Origin: Madurella fahalii | Lineage: Eukaryota; Ascomycota; Sordariomycetes; Sordariales | Length of the DNA: 64,000 bases | Assembly (NCBI GenBank): GCA_029876055.1 | Contig: CM056877.1 | Location: 4,774,001-4,838,000, forward strand | Direction of reading: 5' to 3' | In this document: positions 33,775 through 45,881 of the stretch, one piece after another | Layout of the letters: every line of letters begins with the position of its first letter | How positions within the stretch are numbered: position 1 is the first letter of the stretch | Position numbers and translations under genes: made by a program | The notes under the pieces: model-generated | What the model was told of the DNA's origin: nothing | Databases searched by the model: none | What the model saw: only the letters and a program-made list of their open reading frames with translations

Positions 33775-34499
33775 TCAGCAGTTGTGATACCGCCGAGACG
33801 GCTCGTCGTAGTAAGTGTGGAATCCTGATATAACGTACTTTGGCGTGGGCGATAGATCCGAAGCCGTAGCCGAGGACTCAGCCGCCATGTCCTTTGCAAA
33901 TTCGTGGCTTCGCAGGTATGAGTTATCACTTACGGTCGGCATCAGTCCGCCGTACAGCGTCTTTTTCTCGGGGTCGAAGTCGGTCGCGCTGTCTGGGGCT
34001 ATGATGGCGCCAAGGCTGAGAAACATACTGAGGATACCCGCCAGCGGGACGAGTTTGTAAACAATCCACATCTTTTCGACGGCGCACCGAGGAGTGATCC
34101 GGCGGTTGAGAGGAGGCTCAAGGCGCCGGCCGCGCCGTTGTATTCAGCGTTGTTAAGCTGGCCGACTAAATCGAGCGCAGCAGTAATGTTGGCCAGGTAT
34201 TGGTACACCGAGTCACCGGTCCTGATCAGGGGGCCCCTCCGAGTCCAGATATCCATGAAGAACTCGCCGCCCTCCTGGTTGACGGACTCGGCTTGCTCGG
34301 CTGTGAAGGTAGCGACGGGCTCAAACACTTTCGTGTAGGCCGCATTCGTACCGGGAACTGCGGCGAGAAAGAGAGGGGCTCGCCAAACCACGGACACGAT
34401 CCCCCTACTGCGTCGCGTCACATCGCACGCGATAATGCGCAGCATTTTCTTCAGGTCTGCTGACCGCTCGGGATGGGGTAGACTCGATGCGTCGTCCAT
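33775..34499 (-). pseudogene. unrecognised fungal membrane protein, one frame break, probably truncated
   Basis: Minus strand from the ATG before DDASSLPHPERSADLKK. The first part (VVWRAPLFLAAVPGTNAAY, EGGEFFMDIWTRRGPLIRTG, YLANITAALDLVGQLNNAEY) and the later MWIVYKLVPLAGILSMFLSL, one hydrophobic helix, read as one conserved protein, but the frame changes at a GG pair near 34083-34088 (LLSTAGSLLG to VEKMWIVYKL). After LYGGLMPTVSDN the protein ends within 60 residues. I recall similar uncharacterised fungal proteins with further membrane helices after this point, so the C-terminus is probably lost; that is inference. Function unknown. Confidence 0.5.
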
Positions 34500-34670
34500 G
34501 GCTCCGGATCGGAGGTTTGGCACAACTAGTGATTAGTAGATGATTCGCAAGGCCTATGAGGCACCTGCCAGCTCAACAATGGGGGAAATGAAATGTCCAA
34601 CGTAACAGTTGCTCCCCCCCCCTTCCCCCCGCTCTTTCCCCCATCAGGCCCAGGTTGCCATATTCCGACC

Positions 34671-36165
34671 ATGGAAGATATCATTTTCAGTCCGGAACTG
34701 ACAGTTCCCGACACTTTGGTTTTACACAACCTCGCCGATGACATTCGGCGCCACAGGGAAACCAACACACGCGCGAAAACCAACCACGATGAGGGCTACT
34801 CCAGTAACGGCTCGGCGGTCCAGAAACCAGATGTTGGTGCGTCGCGCCCCGCATCCTTCGCTATCGCTATCGCACAATTGACACAAGAGGCGACAGTCAC
34901 AGAACATGGTGTTTCGGCCGCGAGAGACGCCAGCGATATCCGCAAGTTTGACCGCCTTGAATGATCCAAAGAGTCCCGATTTCGAGCCCAGCGTCATCTC
35001 GTCACTTGATTTTGGCGAACTGCGCTCCAGGCTGCCTACCGCCCTCTACGAATACGTGGTGGTGCCGTATGTTACATGGGCTCGGAGCATCGTGCGACAC
35101 GAAACCGATGTCATCATGTTGACACACCTCATCCTCTACTTCATCACGTCGCTTCCCAGCGCCTTCTGGCTCTATTATCACTTCACCTACCTCCACGGCG
35201 TCATGCACTTCGTCATGCAGTTCTGGTACATGGGCACCTACACGTTGATGGTGCACCAGCGCATCCACATGAACGGGATCCTCGCCAAGAAGCCCGTCCT
35301 GCAGCTGGTAGATGTCTGCTTCCCTATATCACAGATCCGTTGATGGGGCACACGTGGAACACGTACTATTATCATCATGTCAAACACCACCATATCGAAG
35401 GCAACGGGCCTGATGATCTCTCGTCAACCATTCTCTATCAGAGGGACGACGTTCTTGACTTCCTCCATTACGTTGGCCGCTTTTTCTCCTTGATCTGGTT
35501 GGATCTCCCTCTTTACTTTCTCAGAAAGGGCCGGAGAGCGATGCTGCGAAAGCGGCTTTCTGGGAGCTATCCAACTACACAGCTCTCTATACCCTCTCCT
35601 GCATCAGCAGCCGGGCCACCGCTTTTGTGTTTCTCTGCCCACTCTTGCTCCTCCGGATAGGCTTGATGGTGGATAACTGGGGCCAGCACGCCTTTGTCGA
35701 TGCGGATGAGTCCGATTCGTATTTCCGCTCAAGTATAACGCTGATCGATGTGCCGGTCCGTCGCCGAGGCCGCTCCGCTCTCAGTATACATCATGTCTGG
35801 CTGACCAAGTCCCTCCGGGAAACTATATAGAGCAATCACTACTGTTATAATGACGGCTATCATACGTCGAATCATTTGAACCCTCGACGACATTGGCGCC
35901 ACCATCCTGTTTCCTTCTTGCAGCAAAAGGAAGTGTACGCGGCCGAGAAGGCGCTTGTCTTTCACAATATCGACTATCTCATGATTACGGTCAAGCTCCT
36001 CAAAAGGACTACCTTCACCTGGCGAAATGTCTGGTGCCGATTGGTGACCAGATTGACATGACACTAGAAGAGAGGGCAGCAATGCTACGGCCGCACACGA
36101 GGAGATTATTCAGTGAGAAAGAAATCCGAGAAAAGTTTGCTCGACCCGATCCTAAACCGAAGTAA
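34671..36165 (+). pseudogene. fatty-acid desaturase-type protein, three frame breaks and an altered His box
   Basis: Histidine boxes of a membrane di-iron desaturase are visible: HQRIH, HHVKHHHIEGNGPDDLSST and, after an intron, YHTSNHLNPRRHW. The first part includes SPDFEPSVIS and membrane helices (LILYFITSLPSAFWLYYHF). Apparent losses of one base near 35321-35324 (CFP/YITDPLMGH), 35526-35532 (LRKG/ESDAAKAAFWE) and 36002-36005 in an A run (LLK/DYLHLAKCL) break the frame. The third box has Asn where HTSHH is usual, a C-to-A transversion that would remove an iron ligand. Introns are inferred at about 34829-34901 and 35758-35850. The enzyme would act in the ER membrane on acyl chains. The lost ligand favours true decay over mere sequencing error. 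Confidence 0.7.
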
Positions 36166-36776
36166 ACCTTCTCGAATTTTCTGATCTTTGACGAGGCACA
36201 AGAATCAGTTACTGGAACGGGGTCGGGGAAATCATCGGGCTTTATTCTCGTGTAGCATTAATTAGCACTCTGTACCAACAGCCCAGCACCATGGATGATG
36301 CTACTAGACAGGGGAAGCGGGTCCTCGACTAATATAACATGGCTTCAAACTTCCCGCCGTCAGAGTTACATGCCTGCGAGGCTTTCATTGGGGAGTGCTG
36401 GAATCCATGAAAACGCCGCTCGCCAGCATGACCCCCTGAAATCCCAGCTGGAATGGCGCAGATCATTGCGCCATCTGGCCCGAAAGCAGCCCTCGGGCAA
36501 TGACGGGCCAATCGCAGGGCATATGCAGAACTTATTGCAGTCAGCATGCACACCACTTGCCCGAAAACGGGACGCCGATTTCACAAGGCTGCGTCCAGTA
36601 TTGGCAGCGAGTGGCCGAGTGGTTGCATCGGCCTTTCCGGCAGGCCCTGCCGTCGCTGACCAGAGCCGCAAGATTGGAGCCTCGACTGGAGGAGGAGGAG
36701 GAAGAGGAGGGGGAGAAGGAGGAGGGGGGAATAATAATAAATGACGGACAGGCGCACATATCAGTGATATGCTGCT
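36166..36776. other. intergenic stretch before the CorA-like gene
   Basis: About 610 bases. It includes a GA-rich tract (GGAGGAGGAGG type) at 36690-36735 just upstream of the CorA-like start, a plausible promoter element. No supported gene. Confidence 0.35.
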
Positions 36777-39700
36777 ATGCTACCTTCCGGGCATGCGCAC
36801 TTCCCAATGGCATCCGCACCCCACCCAACGACTTGTCTTCGGCCTCTAGTCGACGATCTCCGGGAGCGGAGTTTCGATCGGTTCGCCTTTGACCTCGAGA
36901 AGCTCCGAGCGGTGCATAAGGGGCGCTGTGGCGGCACAGTCCTGGCGCACCAAGACCTTGCCTCTAGAGCCCGGTTCATCGACCTTGTCTGCAGATTCTG
37001 TAGCCATATCCTCGCAGATCGCCCATGGACGCTTCTTCACGACAACAGTGTTGCTAATAGATCGTCTGCCGATGACCGTACCACAATATATGATCGCGAC
37101 TTTGAGGCTTATCTCGCGATTCGGTTCGACAGGAGAGCGAAGTTCCTAGAAGAGCTGGGGAAAATATCTTCGGACAGAGCAAAAGAGACAACCACAAGAT
37201 CTGACAACAGAGACGCCAGGATCTTTAACGAGCGCACAGACTTTGGAAGCTATGGCCCGAAGAAGCGACTCCTGGCATCATTGGAGGGCTGGAAAAAAGA
37301 ATGGGCAGCGACTCGTGATCCGAAATCCGGGAGCAGGACTGATAGGGCTCGAAAACTGGTCCGGAACGCGAGAAACTGGCGACCCAACCAAGCGAGTATC
37401 GACATCGCGCCCAGGGTTGGAAATGTTGGGATCGGCAACCAGGACACGACAACCGATACCTCTCCTGCAGAGGGAACCTCGAGGTCAAAGGGCGGTGGCT
37501 ACAACGTTGGCGTGATGTACTTTCGACGTCCTAACAGCAACTCGGCATTCTTTGGAGCCAAATGCGACATGATTGAAACCACCGACCCTAAGCAGTCTGA
37601 GTTTCCAGATCAGCGGATCCCTGTCGACGACGTCTTATCAGGCACGGTTGAGTCGGAGACGAACCCTCTATCCCAAAGGTGCCCGGATGATACGCTGAGG
37701 TACTTCCACTTCCCGGCCAACAACATGGCCTGGGTCGAAGTACGCTGCTCCTTGTTCTACCTCCCGTAGTCCTTGACCGTCTACTAACGGTTGCCAATAC
37801 GCTCAGGATGCAATGGCACGGTATTACCGAGAAGAAAAGCGACCTCACGATGACGGAATGGCCGTAGAGGATATGCAAAAGTGCGAGAAATTGCTGCGTC
37901 GGGAGTTCTGGCGCGGTCAGGTCCATGGCGGCAGCCCAAGTCCTGTTCACGCTCGACACATGCGGCCACGGTGTTCTCTCATCCCTCGCCCAACAGGTAT
38001 GTTTGTTCCGAACCCCCTTTTTGAACGCGGTTGTTGACCAAGTAATATCCCTAGGGCAGGATGAGCCGACCACTGCTGCGAAGGATGTTGCGCTCTTTGT
38101 CAGTGTTGATTGACTGTCGCTGTCCCAGTTGATCTCTAACCAGTGCCTGTTTGCAGATGCCCTACCTCCATTGGGAGTATTACAGATTCCAGAAGCGTAT
38201 TCAACGCGAAATAAGCGACGCGAACGAGGAACATGAACTGCAAAGCCCGGAAGGAGAAGCGGCAAGGGCCACCAAGAAACCACTCGCATCCGATCCCCTA
38301 GGAGATGACACGCATGCCACAAATGTAACAGACTTTGTGAGCCCAAATCACAGAGCGAGCAAAGATATGATTGCAGCCGCCGCAGTTAGTAATAGGATTA
38401 ATTACCGCGGTCTGGAGAATTCAGATGAGCATCGGGTCTCAACGGATGACCAAGCACCGAAGGAAAAGTACGCTCGCCCATCAACATGCGTTCTTTCACC
38501 GGTTATGTGGAGTACCCTGCTAACAATTTCCCTAGAAAACCGAAGAGCAGGGCATGGATCCTTGGAAAATTGCTGTTGACTGTCGCACAGATCGAGAGGG
38601 AAATGAAATTTACTACCGCGTTCGCCCAGGACACGGAAACACTACGAAAATATCTTCATCACGACCCTCCCCTACATATCCGACGAACCCTCGATCAATT
38701 CTACTTCCACACACTTGAAGACACAAACGACCGTGACCGCGATCAGGTGGTCTATCGCGGAACAGAAGCCGTCGAGGATGGCGGCAAAAGGATCATAATG
38801 GTGGACCAGCTTTGGCTATGGATATTGGACGACAGTGCGGGCCGACCCCCAATGTGACCTTTCTGTTATCACTGAAGCTAATACATATATTTCCCCTTCT
38901 AGACACCATCATCACAGCGTTTCCCAAAAGATGGGGGAAGAACAAAGCCGACTACTCCGGAGTCCATAGAAGCATTCGAATGCGGCTCAAGGGGGCTCAG
39001 AGGGACGGTGTGTGGTCTATTCACCATCTTGGTAAGGCTCAATCGTTGAAAGAGATGCCGGTCGTTGCTGATGCAAAGCGTCCAGCTCTCATCATTATCG
39101 ACCAGTGCTCTCGTGTATTTTTCGATCGCACCAAGTCAAGAGACAATAGCCCCGAGATGCTCGACCTCTTCGGTTCTGCGATTGGCAACGTGGTACGTTT
39201 GATTCAGCACACCGAGTTTTGGCGAGTGCGGTCGCTTTCATACCTTACTAACATGAAACTTACTTCCGCTATCATCAGACAGAGAGAACCTGTCAATCTT
39301 ACCTCAACTTCTGGCAGCACATCCACAACATATCCCACCATCCCGTAACGGAAACATCTACGGAGAGATGGGAGCGTTTCTTAAGAATCAACCCCGAAGG
39401 AAAACTTCTGCAGGAGGCCCAGGATATTGCTGAGGAGTTGATGATCCTGCTGCGTGTCTACGGTCAGCAAATCAGCGTGGTCAAGGAGTTCCGTAGACAC
39501 CTTGCGTCTCTGAAGGAAGATGAGACGAGGACGAAATGGCGGGGGAAGCATCGATCCCGAAATCCAACCCGACTGACGCAACCAACCCGAACGACACAAC
39601 CAACCCGAGCGGCCCAGCCAACCGTCCTTCCATGATCGAGATCGCCGTCATCCAAAAACTGGATCGGCTCCTAAGCTGGCATCTTGACACCTCCATGTCG

Positions 39701-40774
39701 CCGTTCTCGGACGACTCGGACGGAACAACAGGCGCGCCTCGGACAGTAGTGCCCACACAGGAAGCCGATGTCGTGCTGGAACTCATTGAGAGCCGGCGAT
39801 CGGAATTGCAGGAGCTGGAAGATGCGGCTGCCAGAACTTGTACTCAGGTATGATAGCAAACCATATCCCCGGAACCTTGTCTCCACCTCCCCCTTTCTAA
39901 CGCGAGCCCCCCAGCTTGAGGGACTGCTGTCGTTGAAGCAACAACAGGCGAGTATCCTGGAAGCCAAAGCTGCCAAGATCCGGGCCGATGAGAGTGTCAA
40001 GCAGGGCCGGTCTATCATTGCCTTTACCGTTGTCACCATTTTCTTCGTAAGTTGGCTGATACATATCATGGCCCCGTTTGATCGCGTCCTCAAATGGTTT
40101 GGACATTAGGATGCTAACCTCAATCCCCTTCTCGCAGTTACCCCTCGGCTTCTTGGCTGGCTTCTTTGGCATGAACAACAGTGTATCCACAGGCAATGGC
40201 TGGATGACGCTAACGGAGCAAATCGGATACATGTGTAAGTCGAGCCCCTGGCAACACCCCCTCTCTCCCCCTAATCTCCCCCCAAACAACACCAATGACT
40301 CCGGTGCTGACGAGTCTTGTCTCAAAAGTCGGCACCTCCGCCATCGTGGTAGTTATCGCGACATCACTAGCATTCAGCCCCACGACCCGAAGGGCTTTGC
40401 GAATCGCGATGCTGCCTTTGGACCTCGCGGCCGAGTACACCGGCATCGCAGAAGTGTGGAGGAAAGGTGCATTCAACAAGTTACTGAATTACCTAAACAA
40501 GGAGCTGAGGAAGCGGATCCACGAACATCAAAAGAAATCGACGGAGAAGGGAGAAGCGGATGCACCGTCGAAGAAGGACGGCAGTGCGGGCAAGATCGCA
40601 AACGGACAGGCTGCCAATGGTACTGCGACGGGATCAAGGACGGACCACGGATCGGTGTTACCGACAGGCGCGTCCGGAAAGATGCGTTTCCGTGGCTTAA
40701 GTCATCTTAACCCTAAGAAATGGCGGACACTACGCCAAGGAGGCGGTCATGGCTCCGGGACGGTGGAGGTGTGA
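36777..40774 (+). CDS. CorA-like Mg2+ transporter, multi-exon, two apparent frame breaks
   Basis: A long N-terminal fungal domain (VDDLRERSFDRFAFDLEKL, then HGGSPSPVHARHMRP and MPYLHWEYYRFQKR) leads to PPLHIRRTLDQFYFHTLEDT, DQVVYRGTEAV, IIMVDQLWLWILDD and IITAFPKRWGKN, which is the arrangement of the fungal CorA-like proteins. A coiled region (LKQQQASILEAKAAKI) precedes the membrane part IIAFTVVTIFF-LPLGFLAGFFGMNNS with the diagnostic GMN motif, and the second helix AIVVVIATSLAFS. Clear introns include 37739-37805, 38835-38902 and those at 39848, 40049 and 40214. The frame breaks once near 38,460-38,540, where no good intron fits, and once near 39,524 (ACGAG where ACGGAG would be expected). 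The transporter acts in a cell membrane for Mg2+ uptake. Start may be 36777 or 36807. Confidence 0.7.
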
Positions 40775-41542
40775 GATCCGAGTCGGAAGTGAGGAGGGTG
40801 AGATGGAGGGGGAAGGGAATCTCATTGTTTCGTTTCGGTGTGTGGTATAGGGCGCGATGGGAGTAATGGCGACCGACGAGGGAAACTATGACTCTTAGGA
40901 GATTGAGTGGTAACGGATCGAACTTATACTAATAGAGTGGCATCATTCTGTTCGAGGCTGGGTATTTCCCAGACCGATGGTTGGTTGGCGCTGGTCCTTT
41001 CGGCAGCTGCCGAATCCTACGACTATTACACCCGTGGGACAACCGTGTTCCAGGAGATGTGTTCTGATGTTAACCAGGCAGCCAGCACGCAGTTCAGCGC
41101 ATTAATATGTAATCCCAGTTGCCGTCAGAATTTTTTGGTAGTAATTTCATTCATCGTAACCTCGATTCATGTCTTTCTTGACGGTGTAATCGACGGGCCT
41201 AAAGGAGGAGTTGATGCAAGATAATAATTAGAGAGCGCTATTCGCACGCCTCTGGTCCCCAACGTCTTTGGAGAAATGGCAGGTTCCAAACCCATCTCAA
41301 TTGATAAACATTTTTTATAAACGCAGTGTCTGTAGAGAGGTAAACTATAAGGTAATGCAACAAATGAAAACGAGTACCAAGAGAAGCGGCTTGACACGGG
41401 ATTTGCGGCGGTGTTTGCCGAAGGGCGCACGTCCACGTACACCGATGTTTTGGTTAATTCGTTCATTTCATCTTTTTCTTTTTGAAAACAAGCACCGAAT
41501 TCCTACCCAACAGCTTCCTGTGTCCGCAAGAAGCAATTGACA
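40775..41542. other. intergenic stretch, nothing recognised
   Basis: About 770 bases between the CorA-like gene and the reductase, on the same strand. No coding motif; it should hold the reductase promoter. ATs increase near 41210-41340. Confidence 0.35.
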
Positions 41543-42766
41543 ATGGCAAGCCGGCGACTCGTTCTCGTTACGGGTATCAATGGCTACATTGCTGCCCACA
41601 CGGCTGCCACCTTCCTCCGGGCCGGTTACGCTGTCCGAGGCACCGTCCGCGTGGCGACATCGGCCAGCGACTCACTGATTCGCACACTAAACCAGTACCA
41701 CGACGGCGACAGACTTGAGCTGTTTGAGGTGCCAGATGTCGGCGTCGACGGCGCATTCGACCGCGCCGTTCAAGGTTCGACCTTTTTTCCGGCTCATCCT
41801 TCAAATTTTTATAATTAATTAGTTACTGCCAATGGATGCTCACAAACCCAACCAAAAAGGTGTCGATGCAATAGCACATCTTGCCAGCCCCGTCTCCATG
41901 ACCGCAACCGACCCGTTACCGGTTATGCGCGCCGCCGTCGAGGGCACCACCTCTCTCCTCGGCTCGGCGTTGGCCGAATGGCAGGCCAGGAAGGGCGCGC
42001 TGCGGTCCTTTGTATTCGCTTCCTCCATTAGTGCAGTCTTTTCTCCAACAAGGCCCCCGGGGCATGCCTTCACCGAGGCGGACTGGAACGACGTAGCCGA
42101 GGAAGAGGTGCGCAGGCTGGGGCGCGACGTATCCGGCTATGTCCTGTACCAGGCGAGCAAAACGGCGGCCGAGAGGGCGTTTTGGAGGTTCGGCGAGGAG
42201 AAAGCCGCCGGGTTTGGGATGACAGCGCTATGTCCTGCGTGAGTTAATCCTTGTGGTTCGCGAAACCACTATAAGTGCCCCAGGAGCGCTAATCATGACT
42301 GGAACCTGACATGCTCAGCCCTGTGCTTGGGCCCCCGCTGTACCTCCCCGAACCCATCTCGAAGCTTAGCATGCGCGTCAACGATATCTATCAGCTCTTG
42401 CGCGGCGCCCCGATCCCGGAGTTTTCGCCTATCAGGAGCACATTTGTAGATGTGCGTGACGTGGCCGAATTAGTATACCAACGTGTCGAGAGGGATTTCC
42501 AGGACCAGACTTTAGGCGCCCGGGAGCGCTACCTTCTGGTCGGGCAGCAGCTCGTATCGCCGCAGCAGATGGTTGATGTGCTACGTGCGCGCTTTCCTGA
42601 GTGCAAGGAGAAGATCCAGGAAGGGAATCCTGAGGAGAAATATCCGGATATGACGTGGAAATTTGACGCCGCGAAGGCTAGGGATCTCTTGGGCAGGGAT
42701 TGGATCGGATTCCAAAAGAGCGTCAAGGAGAGCGCACATGTATTCTTGGATGCGAAGATCGTTTGA
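41543..42766 (+). CDS. NAD(P)-dependent reductase, extended SDR (dihydroflavonol reductase/ketoreductase type), 352 aa
   Basis: Three exons, 41543-41774, 41860-42238 and 42319-42766, total 1059 nt in frame. The Rossmann motif VTGINGYIAAH (TGxxGxxA/G type) is at residues 8-18, HLASPVS marks the cofactor loop, FASSISAVF the catalytic Ser and YQASKTAAE the YxxxK pair. The C-terminal FVDVRDVAELV and KFDAAKARDLLG fit the extended SDR family. Members reduce aldehydes or ketones such as flavanonols, methylglyoxal-type compounds or polyketide intermediates; the substrate is unknown. No signal or membrane segment, so cytosolic. It is upstream of the amine oxidase on the same strand, 360 bp away. Confidence 0.85.
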
Positions 42767-43129
42767 CAGGGGAGCACAGTAGAATATTACTATAGTTTGG
42801 TCCGTAGTGGCGAACAGTTACATGCACTAATACATCCTATCTAGGGCTGTCGGCTCTAACCAACCTTTGCGGGCCGGTTCGGGAATCGATTTCACTCGGA
42901 CGGCTGCACATTACCCTTAGCGTTTGCCATCCCCGCTCCGGCTCGGCCCAACCACCGGCTCTCTCCCCACTGAAGCGGAGCTCGGAATTGCCATGCCCTT
43001 GTACATATAACACCGAGACCCTGAACTTGCGGTTCGCCACTCTCTTCCCCATATTCAGCATATCCTCTCAGGATTCTAGCCTCGGCAACTCACGATTCAA
43101 TAGTTCTCCCTTCTGAACCAGTCATCAAC
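42767..43129. promoter_or_regulatory. upstream region of the amine oxidase gene
   Basis: A 363-bp spacer between two plus-strand genes, GC-rich, with no open frame that I trust. It should contain the reductase 3' end and the oxidase promoter. Inference from position only. Confidence 0.35.
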
Positions 43130-45283
43130 ATGAGCTCCCCTCATCATCCCTTGGACCCGCTCCGGCCGGAAGAGATAAAGTTGGTCAGGAGGACATCCAG
43201 CGATATTAAAGAATAGTTAAGGGACACAGCATATTAATCCGTCGATAGGCTGCAGAAATTCTGAAAGACCATGAGTCCTCGGCGAACATCATCTTCCGGG
43301 TCATCACGCTCTGGGAGCCGCCCAAGGCCGATATGGTTCCCTTCCTCGACATGGAGCATGGAGGGATCAATACGCCAGAACCGCCCGCGCGTCTTGCCAA
43401 GGTCCAAGCATATGTGGGCAAAACCTTTAAGGAGTACAAGGTCAACCTCAACAAACGGGCCGTACAGTCAGAGGTGAAACTTGAAAACCGTCACTCGCAT
43501 ATCGATGGAGACTACATGCGGAAAGCCGAAGCGGCATGCATGGCAGACCCTCGGGTCAAGGAGCAGATTGCCGCTCTCAAACTTCCCGAGGGCGCTATAG
43601 TGGTGGTTGAGCCTTGGACGTACGGAACAGACGGTCTGAACGACATGTCCAAACGGGTGACCATGGTATGTCTAAAGCAATGGTATATTGGCCTTGCCCT
43701 CAAACGGCTAATTAACCTGCGATCCCCTGTGTCAGTGTTGGTTTTACATGCGCCTCTCTCCCGACCAGGATGCAAACTACTACGCGTACCCGCTGGATCT
43801 CTGTGTCGAGATGTCCGACGACCTCAACGTGGTCAAGATTATTCATCTCCCGTCGGGGGAAAATGACCGGGCCGCGAGCGAGGGCGGACCCAAACCGTTT
43901 GATCACCGGAAGATCCACGACACGAGCGAGTACTACCCTACTCTCACCGCCGCACCCCGGGCTACCACCAAACCCTATCACGTCTTGCAGCCCGAGGGAC
44001 CCTCGTTTTCTGTCCGTGGCAACCAGATCAGCTGGGAAAAATGGACCATGCGGGTTGGCTTCAACTACCGCGAGGGGATGACGCTCCATGATGTACGCTT
44101 CGACGGCCGCAGCTTGTTCTACCGGCTATCTCTTTCCGAGATGTTTGTCCCCTACGGCGACCCGCGAACGCCGTACCCCCGAAAAGCGGCATTCGACCTC
44201 GGCAACGATGGCGCGGGGCTGTGCGCCAACAACCTCAAGCTAGGATGCGACTGCCTCGGCCACATCAAGTACTTTGACGGCTGGCTCACGTCGCACTCGG
44301 GCGTCCCGCTCAAGATGCCCAACGTCATCTGCTGCCACGAAATCGACGACGGCATCCTCTGGAAGCACACCAATTTCCGCACGGGCAACGCGGCCGTGAC
44401 GCGGTCCCGCGTGCTGGTCCTCCAGACCATCATCACGGCCAGCAACTACGAGTACATCTTCCTCTTCTACTTTGGCCAGGACGCCTCGATCCACTACGAG
44501 GTCCGCGCGACGGGCATCCTGTCGACCGCGCCCATCGACATAGGCGACTCGGTCCCCTACGGCACCGTCGTCGCCCCCGGCGTGATGGCGCCCTACCATC
44601 AGCACCTCTTCTGCCTGCGCATCGACCCAGCCCTCGACGGCCACGCCAACTCCCTCCTAGTAGAGGAATCCCACCCGCTGCCGATCGGCAGGCCGGACGT
44701 CCATAACCCGCTGGGGGTGGGATACACCACGCGGTCGGCCTACGTCGCGCGCGAGGGCGGGTTCGACCTCGACCACCGGGTCAACCGCGTCTTCAAGGTG
44801 GTCAACGAGGGCAGGCGCCACGCGACGACGGGCACGCCGGTCGGGTTCCGCCTCCTGCCCTGCTACAGCCAGCCGCTGCTGGCGCACCCGTCCAGCTTCC
44901 ACGCCAAGCGCTCCGAGTTTGGCGCCCACGCCGTGTGGGTGACGCGGTACCGCGACGACGAGATGTTCCCCTCGGGCAACTTCACGATGCAATCCGCCGG
45001 CGGGGAGGGGATCGCGTCATGGATCGCGCAGCGACGGCGCGAGGGCGGCAGTCAGTCCGAGGTGCGAGACCAGGACATTGTGGTCTGGCACACGTTCGGG
45101 TCGACGCACAATCCGCGCGCCGAGGACTGGCCCGTCATGCCGTGTGAGAAGATGGTGGTGGGGCTGAAGCCCGTCAATTTCTTTGGGAGGAACCCGGCGT
45201 TGGACGTGGCCATGTCGACGCAGGATCGGAATCTGAGTGTGTTGGTGGAGGATGCCGGGGTGAGTTGCTGCTCGGGCGCTTGA
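43130..45283 (+). CDS. copper amine oxidase, 672 aa, 3 exons
   Basis: Exons 43130-43183, 43249-43665 and 43736-45283 (2019 nt, in frame). The short first exon supplies MSSPHHPLDPLRPEEIKL and its donor is GTCAGG. The N-terminal domains (IIFRVITLWEPPK, VVEPWTYGTDG) precede the catalytic barrel with the active-site base region AFDLGNDGAG, the cofactor motif SNYEY at the strand ITASNYEYIFLFYFG (Tyr to topaquinone), copper ligands PYHQHLF and the third ligand in STHNPRAEDWPVMP. Its end has no clear SKL-type targeting signal; many fungal members are peroxisomal. The enzyme oxidises primary amines to aldehydes, releasing ammonia and H2O2, for nitrogen supply. The gene is intact and very GC-rich. Confidence 0.92.
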
Positions 45284-45881
45284 AAACGAAAACTAGTGCA
45301 TGCCCTGCGCCTGGGGAATACGAAGATCGTCGTAATTGCCAGGTAGAAAAAAATCCAGCTGATTCAGCGAAACGATGGATTTGTCTGAACTTGGGATGAC
45401 CCCGTCCCGGGTACTCTTCCCGTAACCCTTACCCTAGCTTTTGCGATGCTTCTCTCCCTCCTTTTTTTTATTTTTACTTATTTTTTCTCCTCTTCTCCCA
45501 CCGCTGTTTTTAGTATAAATTCCCCACCGCCGGCGTGTCAGACGGGATGAAAACCAGCCGATCCACCGCAGGCAAAAGTTAAGCTTCGGATGGATTTGAG
45601 TTCCTGTGAGAAGCCAGGGGTGCCCATCCCCTCATGACTTGTCAGCCTCGTGTCGTTGAACCAGGGTCCCGGCCCCCGCGGGCCCCGCATGACAAGGCCC
45701 CTTTTCGCCTGGGCCACTTTTCTCGCGTGGCTGCATGCCTGGATTGGATTCCACCGCCTCAAGAATCCACTGCAGACAACACCCACTGCCAGCCGCCAAT
45801 TGTCAACGATCAAGTCGAATTCTTAGCCAGCGGCGCGAACCGTGGGATTCCGTCTCGGCACCAAGAGAAGCAGGGGCCGAG
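45284..45881. other. intergenic region with a T-rich tract
   Basis: About 600 bases. A pyrimidine tract at about 45448-45500 (mostly T with C) could be a 3' processing or promoter element. Frames in this part are antisense to or upstream of the regulator and lack motifs. Confidence 0.4.
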
